Shown here piece after piece: positions 1-4,904 of a DNA stretch of 7,934 nucleotides; within the stretch, counting starts at the first letter, position 1, and each line of letters begins with the position of its first letter. This DNA comes from Pseudomonadota bacterium (lineage in GTDB: Bacteria; Pseudomonadota; Gammaproteobacteria; Burkholderiales; Burkholderiaceae_C), in the NCBI GenBank assembly GCA_023396625.1, contig JAEWVY010000132.1, forward strand, positions 1 through 7,934, given 5' to 3'. A program made the translations under genes and the position numbers. The notes below the pieces were generated by a model, which saw only the letters and a program-made list of their open reading frames with translations, had not been told where the DNA came from and did no database searches.

Positions 1-1
1 C

Positions 2-934
2 ATGGGCAAGGAGGGGCCATTTGGCGCCTTTTGCGCCGGAGGGGATATCCGCTTCTTTCATCGGGCGGCCCTGGCGGGCAACCCTGAGCTGGAAGATTTC
101 TTCACCGAGGAATACGCACTCAACCACCTGATTCATACCTACCCCAAACCCTATATCGCCTTCATGGATGGCGTGGTCATGGGTGGGGGCATGGGTATCA
201 GCCAGGGAGCCAGTGTGCGTGTGGTCACGCCACGCACGAGGATGGCCATGCCTGAGACGCAAATCGGCCTGTTCCCGGATGTTGGTGGCGGGTATTTCCT
301 GAGCCGCTGTCCAGGCCGTCTTGGCGAATACCTGGCGTTGACCGGCCAACCGCTGGGTGGGCACGATGCGGTGTTCGCAGGGTTGGCCGACGGCTGTGTG
401 GATGCCGCACGCCTCCCGTCGCTGTGGGAGACCCTGATCGGAACGCCATTTGAATCGGGGGCGGCAATCGAACACTGGATTGCTACATATTATATAGCAA
501 ACAATGACCGTCCGACGCTGAATATGGCCGAAATTAATGCCTATTTTGGATTGGCCACGGTGGGGGACATGATTCAGGCGCTGGAAGCCGAGACTGGCGC
601 ATGGGCCAGCGAGACGGCGGCTGCGCTGCGCCGGCGTTCCCCGCTGATGCTGCATGTGGCGCTCGAGCAGATCCGGCGTGCCCGCGCCCTGGGCCTGGCC
701 GATGACCTGCGCATGGAGCGTGACTTGGTTCGCCATTGTTTCAATACCGTCCATCTGGGCCGCTCGGGCGGCACAAGCGAGACGGTCGAGGGCGTGCGGG
801 CGCTGGCGGTGGACAAGGACCATGCACCGCGCTGGAGCCCCCCCCGCATCGAGGACGTGGTGCCTGAGATGGTGGCCCCCTTTTTCGCGAGCCCCTGGCC
901 AGCCTGGGCGCACCCTTTGCGCGCTCTGGGCTGA
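2..934 (+). CDS. 3-hydroxyisobutyryl-CoA hydrolase / enoyl-CoA hydratase family protein, 5' end missing
   Basis: A crotonase-fold enzyme that most resembles 3-hydroxyisobutyryl-CoA hydrolase, which in valine breakdown releases free 3-hydroxyisobutyrate from its CoA ester in the cytoplasm. In the visible 310 residues, FCAGGDIR (about 10-17) and GVVMGGGMG (about 57-65) are the two oxyanion-hole segments. MPETQIGLFPDVGGGYF (83-99) carries Glu85 and Asp93, with the same 8-residue spacing as the catalytic Glu/Asp pair of the human hydrolase; plain enoyl-CoA hydratases lack this PDVGGGYF signature. The family usually has about 350-370 residues, and the ATG at position 2 falls just before the first oxyanion motif. 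About 50 N-terminal residues must therefore lie left of the window, and that ATG is not the true start. Residues 161-182 are encoded by unusually AT-rich codons around a palindrome. The gene ends 8 bp from the convergent anti-sigma gene. The family is confident; the exact acyl-CoA substrate is inferred. Confidence 0.88.
   Translation: MGKEGPFGAFCAGGDIRFFHRAALAGNPELEDFFTEEYALNHLIHTYPKPYIAFMDGVVMGGGMGISQGASVRVVTPRTRMAMPETQIGLFPDVGGGYFLSRCPGRLGEYLALTGQPLGGHDAVFAGLADGCVDAARLPSLWETLIGTPFESGAAIEHWIATYYIANNDRPTLNMAEINAYFGLATVGDMIQALEAETGAWASETAAALRRRSPLMLHVALEQIRRARALGLADDLRMERDLVRHCFNTVHLGRSGGTSETVEGVRALAVDKDHAPRWSPPRIEDVVPEMVAPFFASPWPAWAHPLRALG
481..499. repeat. AT-rich imperfect palindrome inside the hydrolase gene
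   Basis: The 19 bases form an inverted repeat with 8 of 9 pairs matched around a central T, with outer arms TGCTA/TAGCA. It encodes residues 161-166 (ATYYIA) in frame, including a rare ATA codon, and the AT-rich codon choice continues to about 550 (AAT, ATT, TTT, GGA). TGCTA...TAGCA palindromes are, as far as I recall, common between genes in Comamonadaceae; finding one inside a coding sequence is less usual. A function is not shown. Confidence 0.5.
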
Positions 935-942
935 CCGCGGCA

Positions 943-1770
943 TCAAAGCTGCTCGTACACAGCCTGGGCCAGCGGCATCAAGCGCTCCCGTGGCAGCGCG
1001 CCTGCCAGAGCGTAGCCAAAACCCTGGTCGACCCAGTAGAAGCTCGGGATGGCTTCTGTGCCTGAAAAGCGGAATGCCGTCTCCGAGGCTGCCGAGCTGG
1101 ACGCGCTGGCGTCCACAGCCCCCAGGTAAAGCGTGATCCGCTCACCCTGGGCAGACTGGAACATGAACTGGGCTCGGGCCCCGGCGTCGCCAGGCAACAG
1201 ACGCCCACCCACTAGTTCATAGCCCAGCGCGGACAGGTCCGGCACCTTCAGCGGACGCCCCACGCGCTTCGACAGCCATTGCACCAGGTGCTCCTGCTGC
1301 GCTGCCGTCACTTCGACGGGATGGCGGACTTCGGGCGCATAGACCGCATGGGCCAGGGCGGCTTGCTGCGCGAAGGCCGGCCCATGACTGCCAGCCTGGA
1401 CTGCCGCGGCCACGCGCTGGGTGCGGCCCCCGCTCCACTGGACATGCCCGAGCCAGCCCGCGCCAAAGGTCATGATCAGACTTGCGGCCATGCCACCCCA
1501 GCGCCACCATCCCTGCCGGCGTGACCGTATGTCCGCCAGACGGAGGGCGGCGGCGGTCAGCGAAGGCGGCACAGGCTGGTTCAGCACGGCACGGTGCAGG
1601 CTGTGCAGGGCATCGCGCTGGGCGCGCATCGCCGCCAGCGTGGCCGCTGCCGAGGGGTCCTTCGCCAGACGCGCTTCGATGGCGGCACGCGATGCGGATG
1701 TCAACTGGCCGTCCAGCAGCGCGTTCAGCTCGTCGTCGGTCACGGCGGAGGGAGGGGCTGGGATGTTCAT
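943..1770 (-). CDS. Anti-sigma factor, single-pass membrane protein, partner of the upstream ECF sigma factor
   Basis: This 275-residue protein fits the anti-sigma/transmembrane transcriptional regulator family that holds an ECF sigma factor inactive at the inner membrane. Residues 10-60 (TDDELNALLDGQLT... then a helical Ala/Arg-rich stretch) resemble the cytoplasmic sigma-binding domain. A Trp-flanked hydrophobic segment at about 88-110 (WWRWGGMAASLIMTFGAGWLG) is the single membrane span. The remaining ~165 residues would be periplasmic, with the conserved-looking HLVQWLSKRVGRPLKVPDL at about 163-181 and a final PSFYWVDQGFGYAL block. There is no HxxxCxxC zinc motif and I see no cysteine at all, so redox sensing through cysteines is unlikely. 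The ATG at 1770 lies 16 bp after the sigma-factor stop, which supports co-transcription. The 3' end is 8 bp from the convergent hydrolase gene. Family is fairly sure; the signal it senses is unknown. Confidence 0.82.
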   Translation of the reverse strand: MNIPAPPSAVTDDELNALLDGQLTSASRAAIEARLAKDPSAAATLAAMRAQRDALHSLHRAVLNQPVPPSLTAAALRLADIRSRRQGWWRWGGMAASLIMTFGAGWLGHVQWSGGRTQRVAAAVQAGSHGPAFAQQAALAHAVYAPEVRHPVEVTAAQQEHLVQWLSKRVGRPLKVPDLSALGYELVGGRLLPGDAGARAQFMFQSAQGERITLYLGAVDASASSSAASETAFRFSGTEAIPSFYWVDQGFGYALAGALPRERLMPLAQAVYEQL

Positions 1771-1786
1771 GTCGGTTCCGGCAAGT

Positions 1787-2323
1787 TCATTTCAGGCGGC
1801 GCAGTGCGGGGGAGTGTGTGGCGGGAGGTATTTCCGCCTGCCCGGCAGGGGCATCCATCAGTTCGCGCAAGCGTGAGCGCGCGCGAGAGAGACGTGACAT
1901 GACGGTGCCCACGGGCACGCCCAGCACACGAGCCACGTCTTCATAACGCATGTCTTCCAGCGTGACCAACAGCAGCACGGCCCGCTGGTCGTCAGGCAGC
2001 CGAAGTAGGCACCGCTGCAGGTCCAGCGTCAGATCGATCCCGGCATCGGATGCAGCCAGTTCGCCGGCAACCGCCTCGGGATCCACGCGCAAACCGGACA
2101 GTCCGTGCCTGGCGTGGCTGCGGACCTGGTTGGCATACACGTTGTGCATCAGTGTGAAAAGCCAGGCGCGCAGATCGGAGCCTGTACGCCACAGGTGCCA
2201 GCGGCTGCAGGCACGCTCGAGCGTGTCCTGCACCAGGTCGTCGGCGGCCCAGGAGTCCCCGGTCAGCGCCCGCGCATAGCGACGCAGGCCGGGAATCTGG
2301 TCGAGTAGGGTCTGCCGGTTCAT
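1787..2323 (-). CDS. ECF-type RNA polymerase sigma factor (sigma-70 family)
   Basis: A 178-residue sigma factor with only regions 2 and 4, the ECF layout. Region 2 spans about 5-72: DDLVQDTLERA (28-38) is the core-binding helix, and SDLRAWLFTLMHNVYANQVR (49-68) is the segment that recognises the -10 element. Region 4 spans about 100-157: LRLPDDQRAVLLLV, then a helix-turn-helix YEDVARVLGVPVGTVMSRLSRAR (127-149) that reads the -35 element. A short Pro/Ala-rich tail follows. The usual start at 2323 has no clear Shine-Dalgarno sequence; translation may depend on coupling to the lipoprotein gene, which ends 50 bp upstream. It is followed by its presumed anti-sigma factor after 16 bp. The likely role is to switch on an envelope or stress response when the anti-sigma factor releases it. 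I do not assign an ECF subgroup. Confidence 0.93.
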   Translation of the reverse strand: MNRQTLLDQIPGLRRYARALTGDSWAADDLVQDTLERACSRWHLWRTGSDLRAWLFTLMHNVYANQVRSHARHGLSGLRVDPEAVAGELAASDAGIDLTLDLQRCLLRLPDDQRAVLLLVTLEDMRYEDVARVLGVPVGTVMSRLSRARSRLRELMDAPAGQAEIPPATHSPALRRLK

Positions 2324-2373
2324 CGTGCACGTGGGAGCGGTCGTGGACGAGGTGGATCGGCGAACGCTCGCAA

Positions 2374-2745
2374 TCAGGGTTTAGCCAGATGCCAGACCTT
2401 GTTGAATCCGTCACCGGTGCGGTCGCCCGGCTTGGTGTCCTTGACCCAGTAGTACAGCGGCTTTCCCTTGAACGCCCATTGCTTGCGGCCATCGGCGCGG
2501 GTCACGATGCTGTAGTCGCCCGTGCCCTTGTCCGTTTCGCCAGCCAGCAGGGGCGGCCAGTTGGTGGCGCAAGGGCCGTTGCAGTTGGACTTGCCGTCCC
2601 CGACGTCCTTGTCGAAGACATAGAGTGTCATGCCATTGGGGCCGACCAGCGCACCGTCCCTGGCGGTGGCGGGTGGCTGACTGGCCATGGAGGCACATCC
2701 TGCAAGCAGGGCAAAGGTAAGGGCGGCTGCGCCGAGGTGTTTCAT
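2374..2745 (-). CDS. Small secreted lipoprotein with 'secreted repeat' domain (COG4315 / Lipoprotein_15 type)
   Basis: A 123-residue lipoprotein. Residues 1-16 are a short signal peptide ending in the lipobox LAGC, with Cys17 as the lipidation site. The mature part holds two repeats. The first (about 34-66) contains GMTLYVFDKDVGDGKSNCNG and PCATNWPPL, with Cys55 and Cys59. The second (about 77-120) contains RADGRKQWAFKGKPLYYW and GFNKVWHL. This pattern is that of the predicted-lipoprotein family COG4315, often found beside ECF sigma factors in proteobacteria; its biochemical role is not established. The start at 2745 has a GGAG ribosome site 8-9 bases upstream. It is the first gene of the run that continues into the sigma and anti-sigma genes, so it may be a target and part of the sensing circuit. 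It is anchored in the periplasm, probably in the outer membrane because residue 2 after the Cys is Ser rather than Asp. Confidence 0.88.
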   Translation of the reverse strand: MKHLGAAALTFALLAGCASMASQPPATARDGALVGPNGMTLYVFDKDVGDGKSNCNGPCATNWPPLLAGETDKGTGDYSIVTRADGRKQWAFKGKPLYYWVKDTKPGDRTGDGFNKVWHLAKP

Positions 2746-2795
2746 GGGGTTCTCCAGTTGATGTGAAGGTCAGGCAGTGCTTGCTGCCACCCCCA

Positions 2796-2824
2796 TGAAC
2801 ACCGATCGGCCCCCGGTTATTCCC
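2796..2824 (-). promoter_or_regulatory. Candidate ECF-type promoter for the lipoprotein-sigma-anti-sigma operon
   Basis: Reading the minus strand, GGGAATAACC at 2824-2815 resembles the GGAAT/GGAAC core of ECF-sigma -35 elements. About 15 bases further, GTGTTC lies where a -10 element would sit (2802-2797). Transcription would then begin near 2790, giving a leader of about 45 bases before the lipoprotein start at 2745. The motif sits between the smpB stop (2843) and the lipoprotein gene, as expected for an autoregulated operon. No good sigma-70 promoter is seen in the same gap. The assignment rests on motif resemblance only. Confidence 0.4.
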
Positions 2825-2842
2825 GCCAAACTGAAATAATCT

Positions 2843-3319
2843 TCAGCGGTGGCGTGATTTCATGGCGCGTTCGACCTCCCGTTTCCCTTCCCGGTCCTTG
2901 ATAGTGTCGCGCTTGTCGTGCTCTGCTTTTCCGCGGGCCAGACCGATGTCGCATTTCACCCGGCCATTTTTCCAATGGAGATTCAGCGGCACCAGGGTGT
3001 AGCCCTTTTGCTCGACTTTCCCAATCAAACGGCGGATTTCCGGTTTGTGCAGCAGCAATTTCTTGGTTCGCACGGCATCCGGGTTTACATGGCTGGATGC
3101 GGTTCGCAGTGGATTGATCTGGCAGCCGATGAGAAAGAGCTCGCCGTTGCGGATCACCACGTAACCGTCGGTCAACTGCACCTTGCCCTCGCGCAGCGCC
3201 TTGACCTCCCAGCCCTCGAGCACCATCCCGGTTTCGAAACGTTCTTCGATGAAGTAGTTGTACGCCGCTTTTTTGTTGTCAGCGATGCGGCTGTTGGTTT
3301 CGGGTTTTTTTGTGGCCAT
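2843..3319 (-). CDS. smpB: SsrA-binding protein SmpB
   Basis: SmpB binds the tRNA-like part of tmRNA and brings it to stalled ribosomes for trans-translation, which frees the ribosome and tags the unfinished protein for degradation. The 158-residue length is normal. RIADNKKAAYNYFIEERFE (11-29) and GMVLEGWEVKALREGKVQL (31-49) are the conserved beta-barrel start, DGYVVIRNGELFLIGCQI (51-68) follows, and KKLLLHKPEIRRLIGKVEQKGYTLVPL (86-112) and GLARGKAEHDKRDTIKDRE (126-144) are the remaining signature blocks. The basic C-terminal tail (about 131-158), which enters the mRNA channel of the decoding centre, is intact. The start at 3319 fits the family, although no clear ribosome site precedes it. 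The gene is divergent from ratA, an arrangement also seen in enterobacteria. The tmRNA gene itself is not in the window. Confidence 0.97.
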   Translation of the reverse strand: MATKKPETNSRIADNKKAAYNYFIEERFETGMVLEGWEVKALREGKVQLTDGYVVIRNGELFLIGCQINPLRTASSHVNPDAVRTKKLLLHKPEIRRLIGKVEQKGYTLVPLNLHWKNGRVKCDIGLARGKAEHDKRDTIKDREGKREVERAMKSRHR

Positions 3320-3406
3320 GAAGCAGGATGGGGGTGCCGTTGCACGGTGTCAAGGCGGGGAACCTGGGAAAGTGATACTTACAATTCGGAGCGAGTCGCG
3401 CATTCT
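3320..3406. promoter_or_regulatory. Divergent smpB / ratA intergenic region with weak promoter candidates
   Basis: The 87 bp must hold promoters for both genes unless transcription comes from further away. On the + strand, TACAAT at 3380-3385 is a good -10 hexamer for ratA, 21 bases before its start, but no convincing -35 lies 16-18 bases upstream. On the minus strand, a perfect TTGACA (3353-3348) faces smpB, but the -10 position 17 bases on reads CATCCT. A GGAG at 3388-3391 lies 15 bases before the ratA ATG, rather far for a ribosome site. Assignments are tentative. Confidence 0.3.
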
Positions 3407-3847
3407 ATGAAAAACGTCCACAAATCCGTCCTGATCTGGTACAGCCCAGAAGAAATGTTTGCGCTGGTGACCGATGTGGCGCGATACCCAGAGTTTCTGC
3501 CGTGGTGCGACCATGGCAAGGTGGTCGAGCAGGATCCTGCGGGCATGGTTGCCGAGGTTGGCATCACGTTTGGTGGCATTCGTCAAATTTTCACGACACG
3601 AAATGATCACGAGCACCAGCGGGCTGTGCGGATGCGGCTGCTTTCGGGACCCTTTTCCCGGCTTGATGGCGGTTGGCAGTTCATGCCGGTGGCGGACGGC
3701 TCCCAGCGAGCCTGCAGGGTGGAACTGCGGTTGGAATATGGTTTCGACAACCGGGCGCTGGCGGCCGTGGTGGGACCGGTGTTTGATCGAATTGCTTCGA
3801 GTTTGGTGGATGCTTTCGTGAAGCGTGCCGAACAAGTCTATGGGTAA
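3407..3847 (+). CDS. ratA: RatA family protein (START/COQ10-like, annotated as toxin RatA)
   Basis: A 146-residue START-fold protein. MKNVHKSVLIWYSPEEMFALVTDVARYPEFLPWC (about 1-34) matches the conserved family opening, with the YPEFLPWC signature at 27-34. The middle has GGIRQIFTTRN (56-66) and GPFSRLDGGWQF (81-92), and the end is the long helix GPVFDRIASSLVDAFVKRAEQVYG (123-146). In E. coli RatA was reported to block joining of ribosomal subunits, while related COQ10 and Caulobacter proteins bind quinone or lipid, so the toxin label is uncertain and a role in ubiquinone handling is equally possible. The reading frame stays open upstream to about 2918, but that part is antisense to smpB; the start at 3407 gives the family length and alignment. 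The rnfH gene begins 3 bp after its stop, suggesting one transcript and coupled translation. Confidence 0.9.
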   Translation: MKNVHKSVLIWYSPEEMFALVTDVARYPEFLPWCDHGKVVEQDPAGMVAEVGITFGGIRQIFTTRNDHEHQRAVRMRLLSGPFSRLDGGWQFMPVADGSQRACRVELRLEYGFDNRALAAVVGPVFDRIASSLVDAFVKRAEQVYG

Positions 3848-3850
3848 GCT

Positions 3851-4186
3851 ATGCCGATCACGGTGACGATCACGTATTCGCCCGCGCCTCGCGAGGTATG
3901 GGAGGAGGTGATGCAGTTGCCTGACGGCGCCACTGTGCGCGATGCGGTGTTTCGTAGTGGGGTTTTCACCACGTTTCCTGCATTGGATCCGAGCCGTGGC
4001 GGGGTGGGCGTTTGGGGACGGAAGGCGCCGGCCGCACAGATTTTGAGGGATGGGGATCGGGTGGAGATTTACCGACCCCTCGAAGTCGATCCCAAGGTGG
4101 CCCGCCGCGAACGTTTTCAGAAACAGGGGGCCCGCACGTCAGGTCTGTTTGCTCGCCGGCGACGGGATTCCAAGGCGGGATATTAG
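3851..4186 (+). CDS. rnfH: RnfH family ubiquitin-like protein (UPF0125, also called RatB)
   Basis: A 111-residue protein of the RnfH family, small beta-grasp proteins similar in fold to MoaD/ThiS. ITVTITYSPAPREVWEEVMQLPDGATVRDAV (3-33) gives the first beta hairpin and helix, and VGVWGRKAPAAQILRDGDRVEIYRPLEVDPKVARRER (52-88) is the family's best-conserved block, ending in the typical YRPLxxDPKxARRxR. There is no C-terminal Gly-Gly, so conjugation or thiocarboxylation like MoaD is not expected. The tail (about 89-111) is basic. Its start lies 3 bp after the ratA stop, with a GGGTAAG overlapping that stop as the only candidate ribosome site, so it is probably translated by coupling. Despite the names, neither an Rnf complex nor a proven antitoxin activity is indicated here. 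Its molecular role is unknown. Confidence 0.9.
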   Translation: MPITVTITYSPAPREVWEEVMQLPDGATVRDAVFRSGVFTTFPALDPSRGGVGVWGRKAPAAQILRDGDRVEIYRPLEVDPKVARRERFQKQGARTSGLFARRRRDSKAGY

Positions 4187-4212
4187 AAAACTAGAAAACG
4201 AGCCCAGCTCGT
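4187..4212 (-). terminator. Rho-independent terminator for the DUF4124 gene
   Basis: A perfect 6-bp stem (ACGAGC 4198-4203 paired with GCTCGT 4207-4212, 3-base loop) is followed on the minus strand by TTTCTAGTTTT (4197-4187). This is a short terminator with an interrupted T tract, about 50 bases past the stop of the minus-strand DUF4124 gene. On the + strand the hairpin is followed by CTGCCGCC, so it should not stop rnfH transcripts. Confidence 0.5.
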
Positions 4213-4262
4213 CTGCCGCCGCACAGTGACAAGACGCAAACAGGTGGGGCGCGGCCGCAACT

Positions 4263-4766
4263 TCAGTTGCACTCCGACTGGATGATGCCTTGGATCCGCT
4301 TGGTTTCCGTGGCGCGCGCTGCGTCGTCGAGAAACTCGCGCTCCCCCTTCTCGTTCATACGGGCAATGCGCGATCCGGAATCGAGCGTGGCTTTCGCCGC
4401 CTTGGCGCGGGTGCAATTCTCCGCCTTGGCTTGGGAATTTTTTTCCTCTTGGGCCTTTACCCGTTCGGCTTCCGCCTTTTCGGCCTGCTTCTTTTTTTCT
4501 TCCAGCACCTTGTCCTGGCCGGAAATTCGAGGCGCAACCCCGCTGGCCTTGACAGTCGCTGCACTGGCCTGAGGCGCAGGCGTGGGCGCCGGCGTCACGA
4601 CCCGGGTGCCGGGATGTTTGAGGATATTTTTCTCCGGCACTTCCGGTGATGGTGGGCGGTCACTGAAAACTTTGCGCCCACTGGAGTCGATCCACTGCCA
4701 CTGAGCCAGTGCCGTCATCGAACTTGCCCAAAGCAGGCATGCCAGCGTTACTGTCCTTGGTTTCAT
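4263..4766 (-). CDS. Secreted DUF4124 domain protein
   Basis: A 167-residue exported protein. Residues 1-21 (MKPRTVTLACLLWASSMTALA) are a signal peptide with an ALA-Q cleavage site. WQWIDSSGRKVFSDRPPSPEVPEKNI (23-48) is the DUF4124 domain, a short beta-rich unit found at the N terminus of many proteobacterial periplasmic proteins. A Pro/Ala linker (about 53-80) follows, then a charged Lys/Glu/Ala helix (about 84-116) likely to form a coiled coil, and a second helical stretch. Two cysteines (117 and 166) could form a disulfide. The frame is open upstream to 5147, but that part is antisense to guaB; the start at 4766 puts the signal peptide first. The gene is divergent from guaB and convergent with rnfH, so it is probably a single-gene transcript. 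Its function is not known; a cell-envelope structural role is only a guess. Confidence 0.88.
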   Translation of the reverse strand: MKPRTVTLACLLWASSMTALAQWQWIDSSGRKVFSDRPPSPEVPEKNILKHPGTRVVTPAPTPAPQASAATVKASGVAPRISGQDKVLEEKKKQAEKAEAERVKAQEEKNSQAKAENCTRAKAAKATLDSGSRIARMNEKGEREFLDDAARATETKRIQGIIQSECN

Positions 4767-4793
4767 CAGATTAGTGTAGCGTTCCTGAGGGGA

Positions 4794-4799
4794 CTTATA
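4794..4799 (-). promoter_or_regulatory. Possible -10 element for the DUF4124 gene
   Basis: Reading the minus strand, TATAAG at 4799-4794 is a plausible sigma-70 -10 hexamer, which would start transcription about 20 bases before the ATG at 4766. The only -35-like match, TTGTCA (4826-4821), is 21 bases away, longer than usual. An AGGAAC (4786-4781) is the nearest purine-rich ribosome site but is about 15 bases from the start codon. Tentative. Confidence 0.25.
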
Positions 4800-4826
4800 A
4801 AAAGGAGACCATTGCGACTGTGACAA

Positions 4827-4874
4827 TCTGCTCGGATGGGCAGGACGCTCAGTTCTGCTTGACGGAAGAGCAGA
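4827..4874. repeat. Three TCTGCT boxes (two direct, one inverted) across the guaB promoter
   Basis: TCTGCT occurs at 4827-4832 and 4854-4859, and its reverse complement AGCAGA at 4869-4874. The second and third form a 6-bp inverted repeat whose 9-base loop holds most of the -35 hexamer TTGACG. The first and third match over 7 bases (TCTGCTC/GAGCAGA). In addition ACAATCTG appears at 4823-4830 and again at 4880-4887 over the -10. This could be an operator or an RNA hairpin, or chance; no known regulator is assigned. Confidence 0.4.
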
Positions 4875-4884
4875 CGGGTACAAT
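4859..4884 (+). promoter_or_regulatory. Candidate sigma-70 promoter of guaB
   Basis: TTGACG at 4859-4864 and TACAAT at 4879-4884 each differ from the sigma-70 consensus by one base. The 14-base gap between them is shorter than the usual 16-18, so either the -10 works with GGG-context help, or an activator or a different -35 is used. Transcription would begin near 4891, only about 14 bases before the guaB ATG at 4905 and just before the GGAG ribosome site. Confidence 0.4.
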
Positions 4885-4893
4885 CTGTTTTTT

Positions 4894-4897
4894 GGAG
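4894..4897 (+). promoter_or_regulatory. guaB ribosome binding site
   Basis: GGAG following a run of six T's, 7 bases before the ATG at 4905. This is the clearest Shine-Dalgarno sequence in the right half of the window; guaA, in contrast, has none. Confidence 0.7.
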
Positions 4898-4904
4898 CTT
4901 TCAC

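Noticed and set aside
654..1136. A + strand open frame bridging the end of the hydrolase gene and the anti-sigma gene
   Set aside because: It overlaps two well-supported genes in another frame and on the other strand, and its Trp/Arg/Pro-rich product resembles nothing known to me.
2831..2846. Hairpin at the smpB stop (CTGAA/TTCAG) as a terminator
   Set aside because: The stem is only 5 bp and AT-rich, with a short broken T tract, too weak to call. smpB may read through into the lipoprotein operon.
2918..3406. N-terminal extension of RatA to an upstream ATG
   Set aside because: The extension is antisense to smpB and unrelated to the START fold; the start at 3407 matches the usual beginning and length of the family.
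4230..4245. ACGCAAAC as half of a PurR-type operator
   Set aside because: Only one half-site is present, it is downstream of rnfH and the DUF4124 gene and not at guaB, and an E. coli-type PurR system is not expected in this group.
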